In this document: piece by piece, positions 28,301-41,900 of the stretch
Layout of the letters: every line of letters begins with the position of its first letter
How positions within the stretch are numbered: position 1 is the first letter of the stretch
Assembly (NCBI GenBank): GCA_023238725.1
Contig: CM041538.1
Span: forward strand, 14,010,880 to 14,074,879
DNA: 64,000 nucleotides
From: Scortum barcoo
Lineage: Eukaryota; Chordata; Actinopteri; Centrarchiformes; Terapontidae
Reading direction: 5' to 3'
Notes under the pieces: model-generated
Databases searched by the model: none
What the model was told of the DNA's origin: nothing
The model's input: the letters and a program-made list of their open reading frames with translations, nothing else
Translations under genes and position numbers: made by a program

Positions 28301-31300
28301 TATGTTACCTTAAGTGGCTATATAAATGCTTAGTTAAGACCTCTATTAATGTATCTGTGTGTGAGTATTTGTGCACATGGTTTCACCTGTAACCATGACG
28401 GTGCGGATGTGTGCACGGTGGAGGTCCTGCAGCACTGCTGGGGTTTCTGCCTTCAGTTTGTTCTGCATGATGATCAGACCCAGGAACTCCATGTTTGCCT
28501 CGATATGATCCCTAATTCAAAGAAAACATGCACGCATTTGTACTTGTATCAAGTATCAATGTATCAAGACCAAAACACCTAAAACACAAGGGGAACTAAA
28601 TTACTTCTATTTTTAACATTTTGTGTTGCTGTTTTCACACATAATAAGAGAGACTAGAGGACTGCTGGTATGACAGTGTAATGTCAGCAATGTGAGCAAT
28701 CTTAGGCATGAAATCATCTGGAAGGGATTTAAAATGGAGCTCAAAAGCTCAAAACCAGTGAAATACAATCTACCTGCTGATGTTCTGAACTTTGTGCCAG
28801 GTGAGTTTTGACTCAAGTCGACGGTGAGCGAGAGCTATGACCCTGAAACCCTGCTTAGTGTAGCTCTCCAAAACTTCTGCAAAGCTTTCCGGCACTGCAA
28901 CAAGACAGAGAGACATTGAAAAAAAGAAAAGTTCAAGTCAGACAGCAGACATATAGACATACACCTTATGGTTCACAAGTTTTTTCCCCACGTATGGGCC
29001 GATAATACATCCGCCACTGATATACTGTGCATCCCTAATGATAATATTTCCTAGTGCCGTTAACCACCATAACAGTTACAGTAGTGCCTCACCTGTGTCC
29101 GTCTTGCAGAGACTAGCCACCACCTCTGGCGCTCCCTTCATGTAGGCATCCATACGTTTCTCCCCCAGCAGACGAGCCACCACACTCATCCTCTGGAGTG
29201 CCGAAGAAAAAGGAAACTGGCGCACAATACCAATCTCGTACGCTGACTGCACACGTACAGACACAAAAACAGAAAAAAAAAAAAACAGTCATGTCAAGTC
29301 AACAGTCATGGAGAGGATTAAAATTAAAAAATGACTACTTTTAGAGTGATTTTTAATTTAAAGGCTTGGTTGTAAACGATCAACTTTATAACATGCTGTT
29401 AAGGTTGTCAGCTTATCAAAATAATATCTAAAAGCCTGATCTTAATATAAAATTTAAATTAAGTGGCCAACATCAGTAATTTTTACTGCTCTTGAAAATC
29501 TGAACTGCTCATTCAAAGGTGAAAAAGGGAAATTGTTGAATACACTTTGAAAAAAGTAAGCAGGCTACTTACTGAGATCTCATACAGTTCCTAGAATGAA
29601 AAAAAGAGAATAGTTGGATCAGCCAGTGATAAAACAAAAGGACAATCACTAAGAGTAATAATAATGTTGCTGCTGTTATGCTATGATGGTAGTGTTAATT
29701 GCTTTGTTACACTAAGGCACAAGAATATACTGGCTTTAACTGCAGCCAATATACTGCACATTTAACCAATTTTAAGTGATAAGTTAGATTCATGTGATTT
29801 TAGACATTTTCTCGATTTTGAGGTCTTGTAGTTACGCTGTTTAACAGCTGGGTTGCTCTTCATACCATGTCCTGCTCTGGTGATGCAGCAGGCTCTGGGG
29901 GCAACAGCTGTTTGGGGGGTCGAACCACAGTGGGCATGATACGGTTGTGGAGAGAAGTTTCCTCCTCAGTTGCCTCCTCCAGGATCTGGGCAAACAGATA
30001 TTTACAGTAGAGAAAATAAAGATCAGAAAATTGTTAATGCAACAGCAAGAAATATCAAGAAAGTGTAACCATATTTGACACCACTAATATATTCTAGATT
30101 CCCTCTCTCTTGCTGTCACATAATGGTAGCTTACACATGGCTATTTTTTCCAATACACCTTTTTTATGAGTAGTTTGACTAATTCTATTCACTATACTAC
30201 CAACATTATGCTTTTGTATTGACACAGGAGAACTCACCCAGCCTGTAGCCTCAAACATTTTGAGGTCCAGCGGGTCTCCAGACAGCTGGCCCTCTATTTT
30301 AGTAAGAGAGTGGCAGGTGGCCATACAAGCCACAAAGTGGGACTTGACAAGATTTTCCTTGTAGGCGTTTTCCTCTGACAGGTGGAAACTGAAGGAGAAT
30401 GAAAAAGAGGACGAGTAGACAAAGTTTTACTCAGAGGTGTAAGAAAACTAGGTGACTTGGTTGGATGATTGACATGACATGTATAAAAAAACAAAAACAA
30501 ACCACAGTTATAATATAATTATATTTATAACTATTATTTATTTAATAGTTAAACCATTCTCTTTGATTGATTACTGTGCAATTAAGTAGAATGACAAACT
30601 CTAAAGGTTTGTTCTTGTAGTATCTATATAATTTCACTTGAGGTGACACAATCGTCCCAGTGCCCAGTGAAACTTCAGCATTTTAAAAAACATTTCAGTA
30701 TATACCGAATCCTTTGCAACAGGTTATCAAAAGCAATATCAGCTCAGCTGGAGCTAATCTATCATAATAATTTGAGATATCTAAGATGAAATGCATTGAA
30801 ACAGTGTTAGGACCTCATTTGATTTGTACAGACCAGCTTACCTGCCATTCTCAACTCTCTGGACCCCCCATAGATCTAATCCATCCTCTGTCAGCGTTCC
30901 AGTCTGTAAGTGGAAAAGAAAAGTTAACTGAGTTTGACTAAATCAAATAAATGGCACCTACCAAACATAAATATCATTAATCCATCTGTACGAACAGATA
31001 TGAGTTGACACAAAATTTAAAATGGCTAAGATAACTTTTCCATCATATTACAATCCCCAAATTTTCTTGCTGGCCTACAGACAGTGGAGTCTTTCACTGA
31101 AATATTTCTTCTTAAATGATGTGTACATGTAAGATTAGTGCTGACTACTTAAAGAGCAAGAGCAACCACTTGTACTCACCTTGTCAAAGCAGACCAGATT
31201 GATTTGTCCGCAGATATTGATCCTCTGTGGGCTGATGCAAAAAATACCAATCTGTTTGAGGCGTCGCTGGGCGTATACAATACCAGCTGTCATGGCAGCT

Positions 31301-34300
31301 GGCAGCGCTGGTGGCACGGTGATGGTGATGATGTCCAAGGACTCAATAATGATGGTCTTAGCTGGCACCTGGGGTAGGCAGAGAGGGGAAAAAAACATTT
31401 GCATGTTTGACTGATTACCACCTCTTCAGATATAAATCAGCACTCATAGAACTGTAAGGATTTCATAGTTCACTCACACGTATGTGGCATTTCCCAACAT
31501 AATCTGTCGAGAGTCTCTTTCAAACTAAACAGTGTGGTACAGAAAGGTCTCTCCTGAATACGTTTCTGCTCTGACTATTGTTAACAACAAATCCAAAGCA
31601 AGGACCCAAAATGGTTGATCCGCTGAGCCTGATGCTAATCCTACAACAACCCTATAACAACAACAATTGTAACTAAGAATAGAAACTAATGTTACAAACT
31701 ATTCATGTTCTCATGCTGTTTGTTTTTGGAAAAGCTTTTGCGCAATGTTGCACCAAGTGTAGGAGGGGCTAAAACACCACCCGGTGAGTATCAGACTAAT
31801 CAGATGACAAGAAAGAGCACTCCAGCGGGATGCTCTTTCAAAAAGAACCTGACAAGTTGACTGAACTTGATGTTTATTTGGGGTGATTTTGCCCCCTAGT
31901 GGGCAAAAATCTCATCAGTTTCAGGTTTCAGCCACAGATCAACAGTCCACGATAAAACTGTAGTTGTGCTGAGTTCACTGTGTGTAACTCTAGCAGAACG
32001 TTGCAGAAAAAGTCTTATCTTGGATAAATGAAGTTTTAAAAATGTTTTACTGCTGTGGTACAAACCAATACACCATGTTATACAGATTGTTTTTTTATGA
32101 CTGTACATCAACAAAAGGGAGAACATTGCATGTGTTTAATCTACCCATCACCTCCAACATTACCTTGTTCATGATGCTCAGGACGATGGAGTAGACAAAG
32201 CCAATTCCAGCCACGGCCACCAGACACAACAGGAAGAGGTAGGCATCGCGGTACAGCTTGAAGTCTGTGGGTTTTGGATAAAGGATGGAGCGCACCAGCT
32301 GGCCTTTGGCTGTGCTGAAACCTGGGTGAACAAGTTGTTAAGAGAAGTTTAGGGTGAAATGTTTTGCAGTATTTACACTCTTTTCATACAGAGGCTCAGG
32401 TATGTGAGCAAGGCTCAAACTGCAACTTAAGTTTTCTAAGAATGGCTCGAAAGCAGATTTAACACACATTAAGTGGAGTATGTACTAATCTGAAGGCTGC
32501 TCTTCTCTTGTAAAGAGCAGCAGTAGTAACAGTTACTGTTAGCCTGAATCAAAGCCTTGATTTCAGTCAACAGAGTATAGCTCACTCTGAAGACTTCTCA
32601 TAAAGTGAGCCATGTCTCTGAGTAAAACTTAAATATATAAAATCAGCTATCTATATGCAACTCACTGTTTAAGTAACAAAGGTTCAACACAAGGGATAGA
32701 GGAAACTGACATCAACTTAGAGATCGTCCAAACATTAACACTTCTAAATACATATCCACAGACACACACGCACTCACACACACACCCCTCTACCTGTGCA
32801 AAAGGACCACCACAGCCTTGACCAGTTCGCCTGTGTAGAATCGGGTCTGGATGACGTTGGTGCCACAGAAGAGGGTGTGTCTCTTATGCTCTTCTGTGTT
32901 GTAGGCACTCTCAGCCTCCTCCCTCCTCTCCCCTGGCAATGGGTTTGGGAGGTTGGTTGGTCTTTGTCACAGGAACGCTCTCACCTGGTGGAGGGGGTGA
33001 GGGAAGACTAGCATTAGGATTGGCTTTATTGGAGATTTACGGGAAAAGCATTTTCCTGTTTGGAGTCTCCTGAGGTTGTTTTTTTTAATCAACAGATAAG
33101 TTTATGACGAGTTGTCAGACTTGACTTATTGGATTTTCGGCTCTGACCTGTAAGCATGCTCTCATTGACGATGCAGGTGCCGCTGACCAGCACAGCGTCA
33201 CATGGCATGATGGTCCCGTTGCTGGGGATGACCATCACGTCACCGGGCACCAGATCAGTAGACAAAATCTCTTCAATTTCTGCCAGGAGGGAGGGAGGAA
33301 GGTAAATGTGTGCATTAAATACAGACAAGTGGTAAAAAAGTGTGGGTAACAATATAGAAGAAAATGATGAGTGTGGAGAAATGTGAAAAGTGTGCAGAAG
33401 AGCCAGCAGGAGCAGATGGTGGATGGGGAGGGGTGGGGTTTGAGGAAGGAGATATTCTGTGTGTCAGAACCCAAGAGTCTTGTTCAGCATATCTCCCAAT
33501 ACTCACGCCTCTCTGGGCAGCAAGAAAAAACGCTGAGGCATCACAAGCAAAGGCCAGTGCAGGAGATGGATGCATAAACAAAAATACAAGCAGTGCACAA
33601 ACTTCCATGGTAATGTTTTTTTAACTGACTGTGGACACAAGTTTAATTTCGTACTTTGGCCAAATGGTGGAATTTATTTGAACTAATTCATTTGAATTGG
33701 CTGATAAGACGCCTGGTGAGACTGTCTGTGCCTATGCAGACACGATCACCTACTTTCAAAGGCACGCAGACATATGCAGAAAATAAAATCATGTGCAAAC
33801 CCATTAAAAATAACTATTTAAATGTATACACAGGCTTCACCAGCTGTCTAACATACATACTCTCTCTGTCTCTCTCTCTAAGTCTGCACTGTCCTAGCAG
33901 TCACTGGAGGACAGCCAAGGCAGGGTGACTCTGTAATTGAGCCTGGCCCAGCACAGAAGCAGAAAAATGCCTACTGACAGGTTTGGTTTGGAAAGCTCTC
34001 TTCAGAAAAGCAAGAAACTGAGCAGAATAATACATGCACTGTGTTACTGTTAAAATGGCCCTACAGAGGCCATCTGCTTTAAAGGGAAAAAAAAGAGAAA
34101 TCACAAAAACAAAAGAAAATTGACAAACCATTGTTGGCTCGGCATACAGACACACGGACAATACTGTGAGCTGCCACCATATCGTGAAGCATGACGTATT
34201 GCTGGAAAAAAAAAAAAAGAACACAGGTGGAAAACTTCAGACAGTTTCTTGATTCCGATGACCGTGTGTGACTGCGGGGGTGTTTTTGTCCGGGATTTTT

Positions 34301-37300
34301 TAACTTTGAAGCTAGGGGCAGCAGACCATGTTCAGATGAGCCTTTAAGCTATCCTGAAAACCCTGGATTTAAATACGACTAGGGCAGCAAGTGTGTCTGT
34401 CTGTCTGTCTATTGCTCTGACCTGCCCAAGCACTGGGGCTGCACCCGATTTGGTTGTGTTTAGTCTATGCACTGCTTCATACAGTAGGATGACACTTATG
34501 TGGAAGTCAATCTTAGATCAAACAAAGCAATGAGATATATTCACATCATGTTGCTGTGATTTTGACCCAGAAGTGGTCGCCACAGACTAATTTTAGAACG
34601 GGGCCTGTGTCTTCTTGTTGTGCAGCTTGAGCAGTTCTGCTGTCAAAACATCTGCTGTAAACATTAGCGACCTTATTCTAGTATTAATGGAGTAGAATTT
34701 AAGATGTTGAGTAATGTTCTAAAACGGCCATCTTGTCTGACAGTTCTAATTAAGTTTTTTCAATGGATAAAACCAACCTGGGATCCACATTTACATTAAG
34801 TGTGAGCACCATGTCAGCCACATGGTCCAGACGGTGTGAGGATAAAAGTTGCAGGTTCTGGTTGTGCAGGAAGGCCGAATTTAAACATGCAGTGTGATTA
34901 CACACAATGTACAAGATGAAGCTTTTACATGTTGTCTCATCGACAACTTAAAAGCTGCTTTACTGCTAGCTTTTAAACACAATATTTCTTAATCTAACTT
35001 TGATTTTGACCTAATGTACAGTAAGCAATTTTCAAGATAGCCTGTGATGGCAAAATGTGTTAGTCAAGCTGAATTCCCAGTCACACAAAGTGTAATACGA
35101 GGGACAAATTGTTGAACTGGATAAATGGCTCTTGATCGACTGAACATCTTGTGGAGCTCACCTTTTTGATGGTGTACAGAGAGGTAGCTATGGATATGAC
35201 CGACATGAAAACAATGGCCACAGCATAGTAGTAATACTCATCGGCACTCCACAGGATCACACTGAAGAGCTGGAAGATGTAGAAAGGGTTGAGGACCTGC
35301 AGGAGGAGAGAGAGAGGCTGGTGTGACAAATGCAGAGCTGTGAGCACAACTTGTGTAGAAATGCAATACACATGAAAAAAAAATGCTGATGAGTCTGTGA
35401 GGGACTTGATACACATGGCCATTGGGTAATAACTGAGTTGTTTGAATGTGACCTACATCACTGTGTTGGTCTGCAGGGGGCATTACTGTTGTATTTACCC
35501 TCACACAGGACTCCCCTTGTTTAAGTATAGCAAGTAAACGTCCCAAATGGTTTCTTTTAACTATGTATATCCACTAGCTCGGAGTACAACTTAGATCAAA
35601 TTGGAAATGCACCTAATAAAGAGGATAAAGTAGTCTCAGTACAGAAGAACAGGCGTTACAGAAATAATGGCAACCTAAATAAATGTGTTCTGTTTTTCTT
35701 AACATGTGTGTATTTCTACAGCACACACTTGGTTTGATGCGTTTGCTTCTGCAGTAACTGAACTGAAACAAAACTTGTAACAAGTATTTTACTGTCTCTA
35801 CACCCGCTAGGCACCCTGCCTCTTGGAAGCAGGGCAGCAACTAAAGATTGTGTTGATTATCTAATGATATTAACCTGATCTAATCTATTATTCTAATGCT
35901 TATTTTCTCCATAAATTGATTATCGCGTGGTGCATAAAATGTATCAAATCATGAAAAATGTCCATTATATTTTTTAAAAGGCCAAGACAACGTTTAACAA
36001 CTTGTTTTGTCCAACCAACACGTTAAAATCCAAAAGATATTTCATTCAGTATCAAAGAAGACTAAGAAAACCAACAGAAAATCATATTTGGGAAGCAGCG
36101 ATCAGAGATTTCTTTGGGGTTTATTAATTTAAATTACATAACTAATTATTTAACTATCAGCTGTTGTTTGTGTTGTTGTCTGTGTTTATAAACTGCTGCA
36201 TATTAACTGTTTTGGTCAAGTAAGCAAATGACTAATCTTTTCAGTGCTGGCACAATATGAAACATGCAACACAAAACAAATCAGACATTAATTTAATGCT
36301 CTTATAATGTAGCCATTAATATCCGGCATAAGAAGCTGCTGATTGTGGAAAATATCCCAACAAAAAAGAGGGAAGAGCACACAAGTTGAGAAGATATCGA
36401 TCATTCAAGGAAAATACAAATTCCTGATTTAAACAAAATGCTGCGTCTGTTAACTTCGGGGTCCCACCTCTTTGATAAGCAGCTTGAAAACAGAAGGCAC
36501 TTTCACTGCAATTTCATTCACTCCGAAGAACAGTCTCCTGACAAGAGGTGAAAGAGACAATCATGAGCCAAGTGTTGTGAACAAGACACACACACAAAAC
36601 AATGTACAATTAAAAGTTAAGGGTAGATGTTATGTAGGTATGTAGGTATGTATGTAGGTTCTCATTCTAAACAATATTACCAGATGATCTCTTACAGTAG
36701 CTCTTCTGCTTTTGTTGAAAGGCTTTTAATCACTGGAATTATCTGGGTTCTTTACAGCACAAATGATCATTTCAACATATCCACAGTCTTCCCCTGGCCT
36801 GTGGAATTCCTGCTGATCCGATTCAAAGATGATGGAAAAAAATATCTTGTCGGGACAAAAGGGTTTATAAACTGCAGCTACTGTAACTGTGAATAATCTG
36901 GGCATCCTCCTCTTTTCTGGTGGTCTAAAGTTGTGCCACCTATCCTTTAGGCAGGTGAGACCAGTACCTGTACTCCTGCTGGTCCCTGGTCAGGCCTGCA
37001 CTGTGCTCCGAGTGGAGGGTGGAGCAGCTGACCTGCAGATCCTCCAGGCCGCTGTAGGAAAAGTATGTAAGGACAAAGTAGGGGACAAAGTCGACACATT
37101 TAATTACACATGAAAGTCTAAAAGCGCTGTAAATGCAACGGTTTGTTTTGCTCATTTTACTTTACAGCTCCTTCTCAGTTAAAGATTTACTGTTGTGTAT
37201 TAACGCACACATATTGCTAGATAAAAACCCTTAGATAATTTATCTTACAGTAAGGGAAGAGTTTCCTGTTGCGCCAGCAAACTGGTATGAAAACAGCCTA

Positions 37301-38916
37301 TAAAAGTTATGTAGAAAATCAAAGAATGCTTACTTTAAAACTTCAAAGTTCTGCTCCTCGCCGTTCCAATAATACTTTGTGCTATGGAAAGTAAAATAGC
37401 GAATCTGTGGGAAACAGAATGGAGGAGGGGTGGAGGAAAGAAGCAAAGTTCTCTTAACTTCTTCATGTAACATGTTTGAAGATTTGCGATAAATCACTAT
37501 CATAATATGAATATGCAGTATAATTACAAATAATTTAAATATGGCAACCCTTTTATCAGCTGTGGTAAACCGTTGATAGCTGATAGCTGGTTTCCTGTTT
37601 GGCAGGACGCTTACAATCAACAATCAATCAATCATTGGTATGTGTATAAAAATTGGTATGTGTATAAAAAAGGTGTAATGTGAAAACGAGAGCATACCTG
37701 TGTGGGCTGGTATTCACCAAATATTCTGATGAGCTCCTGAGGGGGGCTGCTATCGGAGGGGTGGGGGGTGTGTCCGTTGGCCAGAGGAGGGGGGGCAGGG
37801 GAGGAGAAGGGGCAGGAGGGAGAGGAAGGGGAGGAAGGGGAGGTGGTCTGGGTCTCCAGGCTGTGGAAGGGGCTGCTCCCCGGGGCCAACATCACTCGCA
37901 CTCTGGCCAGGAACCAGCGCCGGAACTCATCCTAGTAAAACAAATACACACACAGATGTAGTGCTGGACCTTCAATAATTACATCCATAAGCTATAACTT
38001 ATTCTGCTTAATTTAGTACATTTCTGTCAAGGCTGTCTGTCTAAAAAACATTAAGTGGCCAGATATTCCCTCATTAAAGCACACTTGGTGTATATGAGTC
38101 AAACGGCAACTCTTCGTGTCACCAATTTGATTCTTAAAAGTAAAAATGTAATTATGCTTGGCAGATGTCAGATGGTGTACTATTTAGCTAGAGTATCGAA
38201 AAGAGGCCTGCAAATTAAGTTATATAAAATAAGTGCAATTTAATTACCACAGGCAAAGGCTTAATCTGTTGTCTTTCGAACTAGCCACAGCGGATGGTAT
38301 ATCTGTTGATATATGTTGAAAAGCCATTTACAATTCCCCCAAGCCCAATGTGACGTCTTCAATTACAGTAGCTTGTTTTGTCCACCACCAGACCAAAACC
38401 TAAAGATATTTAATTTACTGTCAAAGAAAGGTAGAAAAGCCTCACATTTGAGAAGCTGGAAGTAGAGAATATTTAGCACTTTTGCTTGAAAAATGACTGA
38501 AACAATCAATCCATTATCCAAGAAGTTGCCCATTAATTTTCTGTAATCGCCCAAAATCGATTAATCCTTGCAGCTCCATTTGCAACATACCGTGGAGCGC
38601 AGCAATACCACTTCAGCGTCACGGGCTGTGGTACGGGTGCAGGTGGATTTGACGCACCACTCTGGCATCCAGTAGAGCAGCAGGAGGAGGAAGCCCCCTG
38701 TACACAGCACCCCGAGGCCCACCAGGGCCAGCCGCCAACGACACAGACGGTAGCCCTGCAGCTCCTAAAGGGCGGAAGGAGAAAAAGCAGAGATTTCTGA
38801 TAAGTCGGAGAGCACAAATTTCCACACTGGCTCTGACGTACTGTAAAACGGTAAAAGAGGTATACCATCTCCTCCTCTTCCCCTTTGTTGAGGATCTTCA
38901 GGTCTTCCTTCTCCAT
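22368..38916 (-). CDS. atp13a3: ATP13A3, P5B-type polyamine transport ATPase
   Basis: Endosomal P5B ATPase thought to export polyamines to the cytosol. Coding exons, 5' to 3': 38866-38916, 38591-38764, 37698-37931, 37334-37404, 36968-37051, 36468-36537, 35162-35296, 34129-34201, 33148-33279, 32794-32984, 32164-32321, 31180-31368, 30842-30903, 30238-30388, 29866-29985, 29573-29590, 29093-29246, 28774-28894, 28387-28511, 27498-27658, 27021-27149, 26806-26885, 26527-26569, 26321-26430, 26003-26099, 25824-25896, 25471-25648, 25086-25264, 24908-24996, 24626-24706, 23707-23799, 22368-22565. Motifs: TGES (A domain), PPALP in the fourth core helix (P5B signature), phosphorylation loop DKTGTLT, KGAPE (nucleotide domain), GDGAND hinge, C-terminal WPPKP. 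About 1271 residues if the broken exon is read through. Start: METEKED-like MEKEDLKIL after an untranslated leader. Exon 32794-32984 is 191 bases and out of phase; all others fit exactly. ATP13A2/A4/A5 fit less well than A3, whose C-terminus (LAQEL..DP.WPPKP) matches. Confidence 0.95.
24601..24620. repeat. GT microsatellite at a splice donor
   Basis: (GT)10 directly beside the donor of ATP13A3 exon 24626-24706. On the minus strand the intron begins GTAAGAC and then a CA run. Confidence 0.95.
29573..29590 (-). CDS. atp13a3: ATP13A3 18-base microexon
   Basis: Six codons reading ELYEIS between TTCTAG and GTAAGT, phase 0-0. It joins ..SPEQDM to SAYEIG in the nucleotide-binding domain. The position and residues fit the ELFEL segment of mammalian ATP13A3. 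Because it is phase-neutral it could be skipped. Confidence 0.85.
32794..32984 (-). pseudogene. atp13a3: ATP13A3 exon broken by two 4-base insertions
   Basis: This exon follows the TGES loop. It opens with ESVPVTKTN in frame, then an extra 4 bases at 32952-32955 (tandem TTGG on the plus strand) shift the frame and reach a stop at 32911-32913. In the shifted frame the expected LPNP, then HKRHTLFCGTNVIQTRFYTG, continues. A second extra 4 bases, AAAA at 32800-32803, shift again just before the donor; without them the exon would end VVVRTG, the family sequence. Removing both gives 183 bases and restores both flanking phases. The rest of the gene is intact, so an assembly or sequencing artefact is as likely as a real lesion; the type here marks the break, not a dead locus. 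Confidence 0.8.
34391..34411. repeat. GTCT tetranucleotide repeat
   Basis: Short (TGTC)n run in an ATP13A3 intron. Confidence 0.85.
36632..36659. repeat. GTAG/GTAT tetranucleotide repeat
   Basis: Imperfect tandem of GTAGGTAT units in an ATP13A3 intron. Confidence 0.85.
37698..37931 (-). CDS. atp13a3: ATP13A3 N-terminal exon with Ser/Pro-rich insert
   Basis: 78 codons, from DEFRRWFLARVRV to IFGEYQPTQ. The ends match the P5B N-terminal cytosolic region, while the middle is dominated by Ser, Pro and Thr. The plus strand here is a long series of G runs. The insert is probably disordered and exposed to the cytosol; that placement is inferred from family topology. Confidence 0.85.
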
Positions 38917-38952
38917 GCTGCAGAACAGTATGCCAAGCCCCTCCCTTAGTCA
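38866..38952 (-). other. atp13a3: ATP13A3 exon holding the start codon and leader
   Basis: The acceptor TTTACAG lies just right of 38952; the leader then runs to the ATG at 38916-38914. A second possible acceptor, TTCTGCAG, ends directly before the ATG. The donor is GAGATG|GTATAC. Confidence 0.6.
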
Positions 38953-41900
38953 CTGTAAACACAACAGACTAAATGTCAGGGTGAACAGTGTGGAAAAACA
39001 TTTCAGCTCCACAACAATTCAAAACAGTGCATCTACATCAGAGGATCAGACACCCCAGGCAGGTTCAAGAGACGCTTTCGAGGAATATGATGCAAAAGAG
39101 CACTGTATGGAAAAAGCCATGTATGTCACAAACACATTCATTCCTCTATTATGTAATGCTGCTACATAATCTTAAAAAGGAGAAAGACCATCATTCATTC
39201 TTTTTTTTTCCCTTTTTAATTCCTGCAATTAATCCTACATTTCTGTGGTTGCAAAACCATGTATACAGTACACATGACTTTATAGTTGGGATTACTGTGG
39301 AGCCAATTACCATTTAATCTTCTATTAAACTCTAGGGCTACAGTGATGGGGCAGGGCCAAAGGGGTGACTTGGGTGGCGCTGGTAATCGTGGAAATCGGC
39401 TTAACCAAAGCAACATATCTAAAAGACACGGACAGGTCTACGTGGTATAGGACTCAGATCCTGTGAGTTTCTGAAATGTGTTCATTTCAGGATAAAGACC
39501 AATTAAAACTTCTCATCATTACGACATCAAGACTGAAAACACGTGATATTTTAAAAGGCAAAGATGAGCTGAATCAATTTTATAGCGTTTGTGGCAAGTG
39601 TCTAAACTGTGATGGATGAACCGAGGGGATTGATCTGAATGGGTTCTATGAGGGCAAAGCAGGTCCCTTCATGGCGTAGGCAAGTGGCATAAAGGCCGGC
39701 TCTAAGGTGAGTGATACAGTGGACAGCCGGTGAAGAAGAGTGTGACAGACTTCAAAGCAAAATGTGTATGTTTATAATGATGATTCCTGAACTTCAGACT
39801 TATTTGATACGGCGCTGTGGTGTCACCATTCAATATATTTTTAAATACAGCTGTAGCGACGCATGCTTCATCTCACTGTCTGGTTGACGGATTAGTCATC
39901 AGTTCTTGCCTGGACCCTGACAGGCTCAGATACTTGTGCTCTCTGAGTTAGTTCCTTCTTGGTTCCATTTAGTTTATTTAACGCATTTGACAAGATTCAC
40001 ACAGTATTCACACCTCACACACACACACACCCTACACTACTGATGAGACACATCTGGATAGGCCAAAAGACGGATGTGGGTCTGTCTGACCAAAGCCTAA
40101 GTAGACGCCTTGCAATTCCATAATCAATGTAGTTGACATCTTCAGAAAAAGCACAATAATAATTCGGAGTATATTTTTTCAGTTTTGTCTAAACCCTTTT
40201 AAGTGGTTTCTCTGCACCAGTCAGTATATAACACAAACCACAGACAGTGCTTTATAGTTAACCAATGAATGACAATGCAATGCATCTACCGAGTCACCCT
40301 CAGGACCTTAGGCATATTTCAGTTTTGCATACATTTTTGTGAATAACAAGCTAATTATTAACAGAAAATGGCCATGGACTTTTGAGACAAGTACCTGCAC
40401 TGAGAAAATGTTCAAAAGCACAAGGACTTCAATGAGCAACAAGTAGAGCAGGGATTAAAATGTTTTTTTCTGGTAAAAACCTTTGGAACCCAATGTGAAC
40501 TCTTCAACTTTCTGTGGGAAAAGAGCCACAGCAAAGGAAGATATTACAGTCTGTGGATACAAAGTGCAGGAAAGTTAATGCGGGTCAATAGTTCATAGGA
40601 ACACATGGGACACGCTCCAATCACAAGAATGCACAGCACCTCCCAGACAGCTGCTTGACCTCACAACACCTGAGATTACCTCTTAAGGGTGTCATCACAC
40701 ACACACACACAGGCAGACCAACTGAGTCATCAGATACGAGTGTTACCCAATATCAAGCTCGTCCTCATTTCCTTCTCTCAGTTGTCCCAGAGGACTGACC
40801 AGCTGCCAAGGGGTGGGGGTGGGGGGATGGGGGGGGCATCTAAGTCAAAAGATGAGCAGGTCCTTGGAAATATCAGTAAGGCTGCAAACAATGTGTCTAT
40901 GTGGCAGATCCTGCAGGTTACTTTGCAACTCAATACAATGTATGACCAATAAAAAAGTAGAGAGAGAAACAGTGAAGCTGAAAGTGCGAGGAGTCCAACT
41001 GAGTGTTATGAAAGTATTATTATGGGAGGTTAATTACGCTACTGGCTTCAAGGTCAGGAGCTGGTCAATCAGTTAATCAGTCAGATACACTCAGGGTTTC
41101 ACTGGGGCCTCTGGGGAAACTGGAATACATAAGCCTCTGGAGGGACACAAAACAGAAAGGGCACGCACACATACAAAAAAACAAACCAAAAGAACAACTA
41201 ATAATAAATAAATAAACAAAAACACACACACACACATGAAGTGACCCAAACTCAGGAAGTGTTAGAGCACCCTAACCCCAGCTGAGGAGCAGTGGCATGG
41301 TGTTTTCAGGGCACAGTGCCCATTTGCCAGCCTGCTGCTGACCCCATCACCCTCACCCACCCTGTATCACTGCCCCCCACGCTCCGATTTTATCTGCCGG
41401 GTGGACTTTTTCTCTGGCATACCGCGGGATATTTTGCTTAGGACCAAGCCCTTCCTAGTATTTTACAATAGCAGCCCCCTGGCCGGCGCTAGGCAGTGGG
41501 TGCAGCGCAACAAGAACATTCCCTCCCAAATCTCTGCTATGACTGGAAATGCCGACACCAGTGCATCATGGATACACAAAACTGCTGTCCTGGCACGGTG
41601 ACTCAGATAACGCACCAGTGAAATTGTCACCAAAAAAAGTCTATGTGGTTTCTGTAACCAATGATCGTTACATAGCCTGTTATGTTGGAATCATCTGTTC
41701 AGATAACAATGGGTTTTAACCTCAAAAAACATGCAGGGCTCCATAATAACAGGCTCCAAACAGACAGGAGGCCAAAGTTAAAACTTGGTAAACCTGTTTA
41801 TGGCTCAAGTGCCAATACATTACATGTTAACTCAGGCTGTTAACATGTTAAGTTAAGTTACACTTTCATTCAGGCAAACTTGTGCAAGAGCGAGGAAAGG

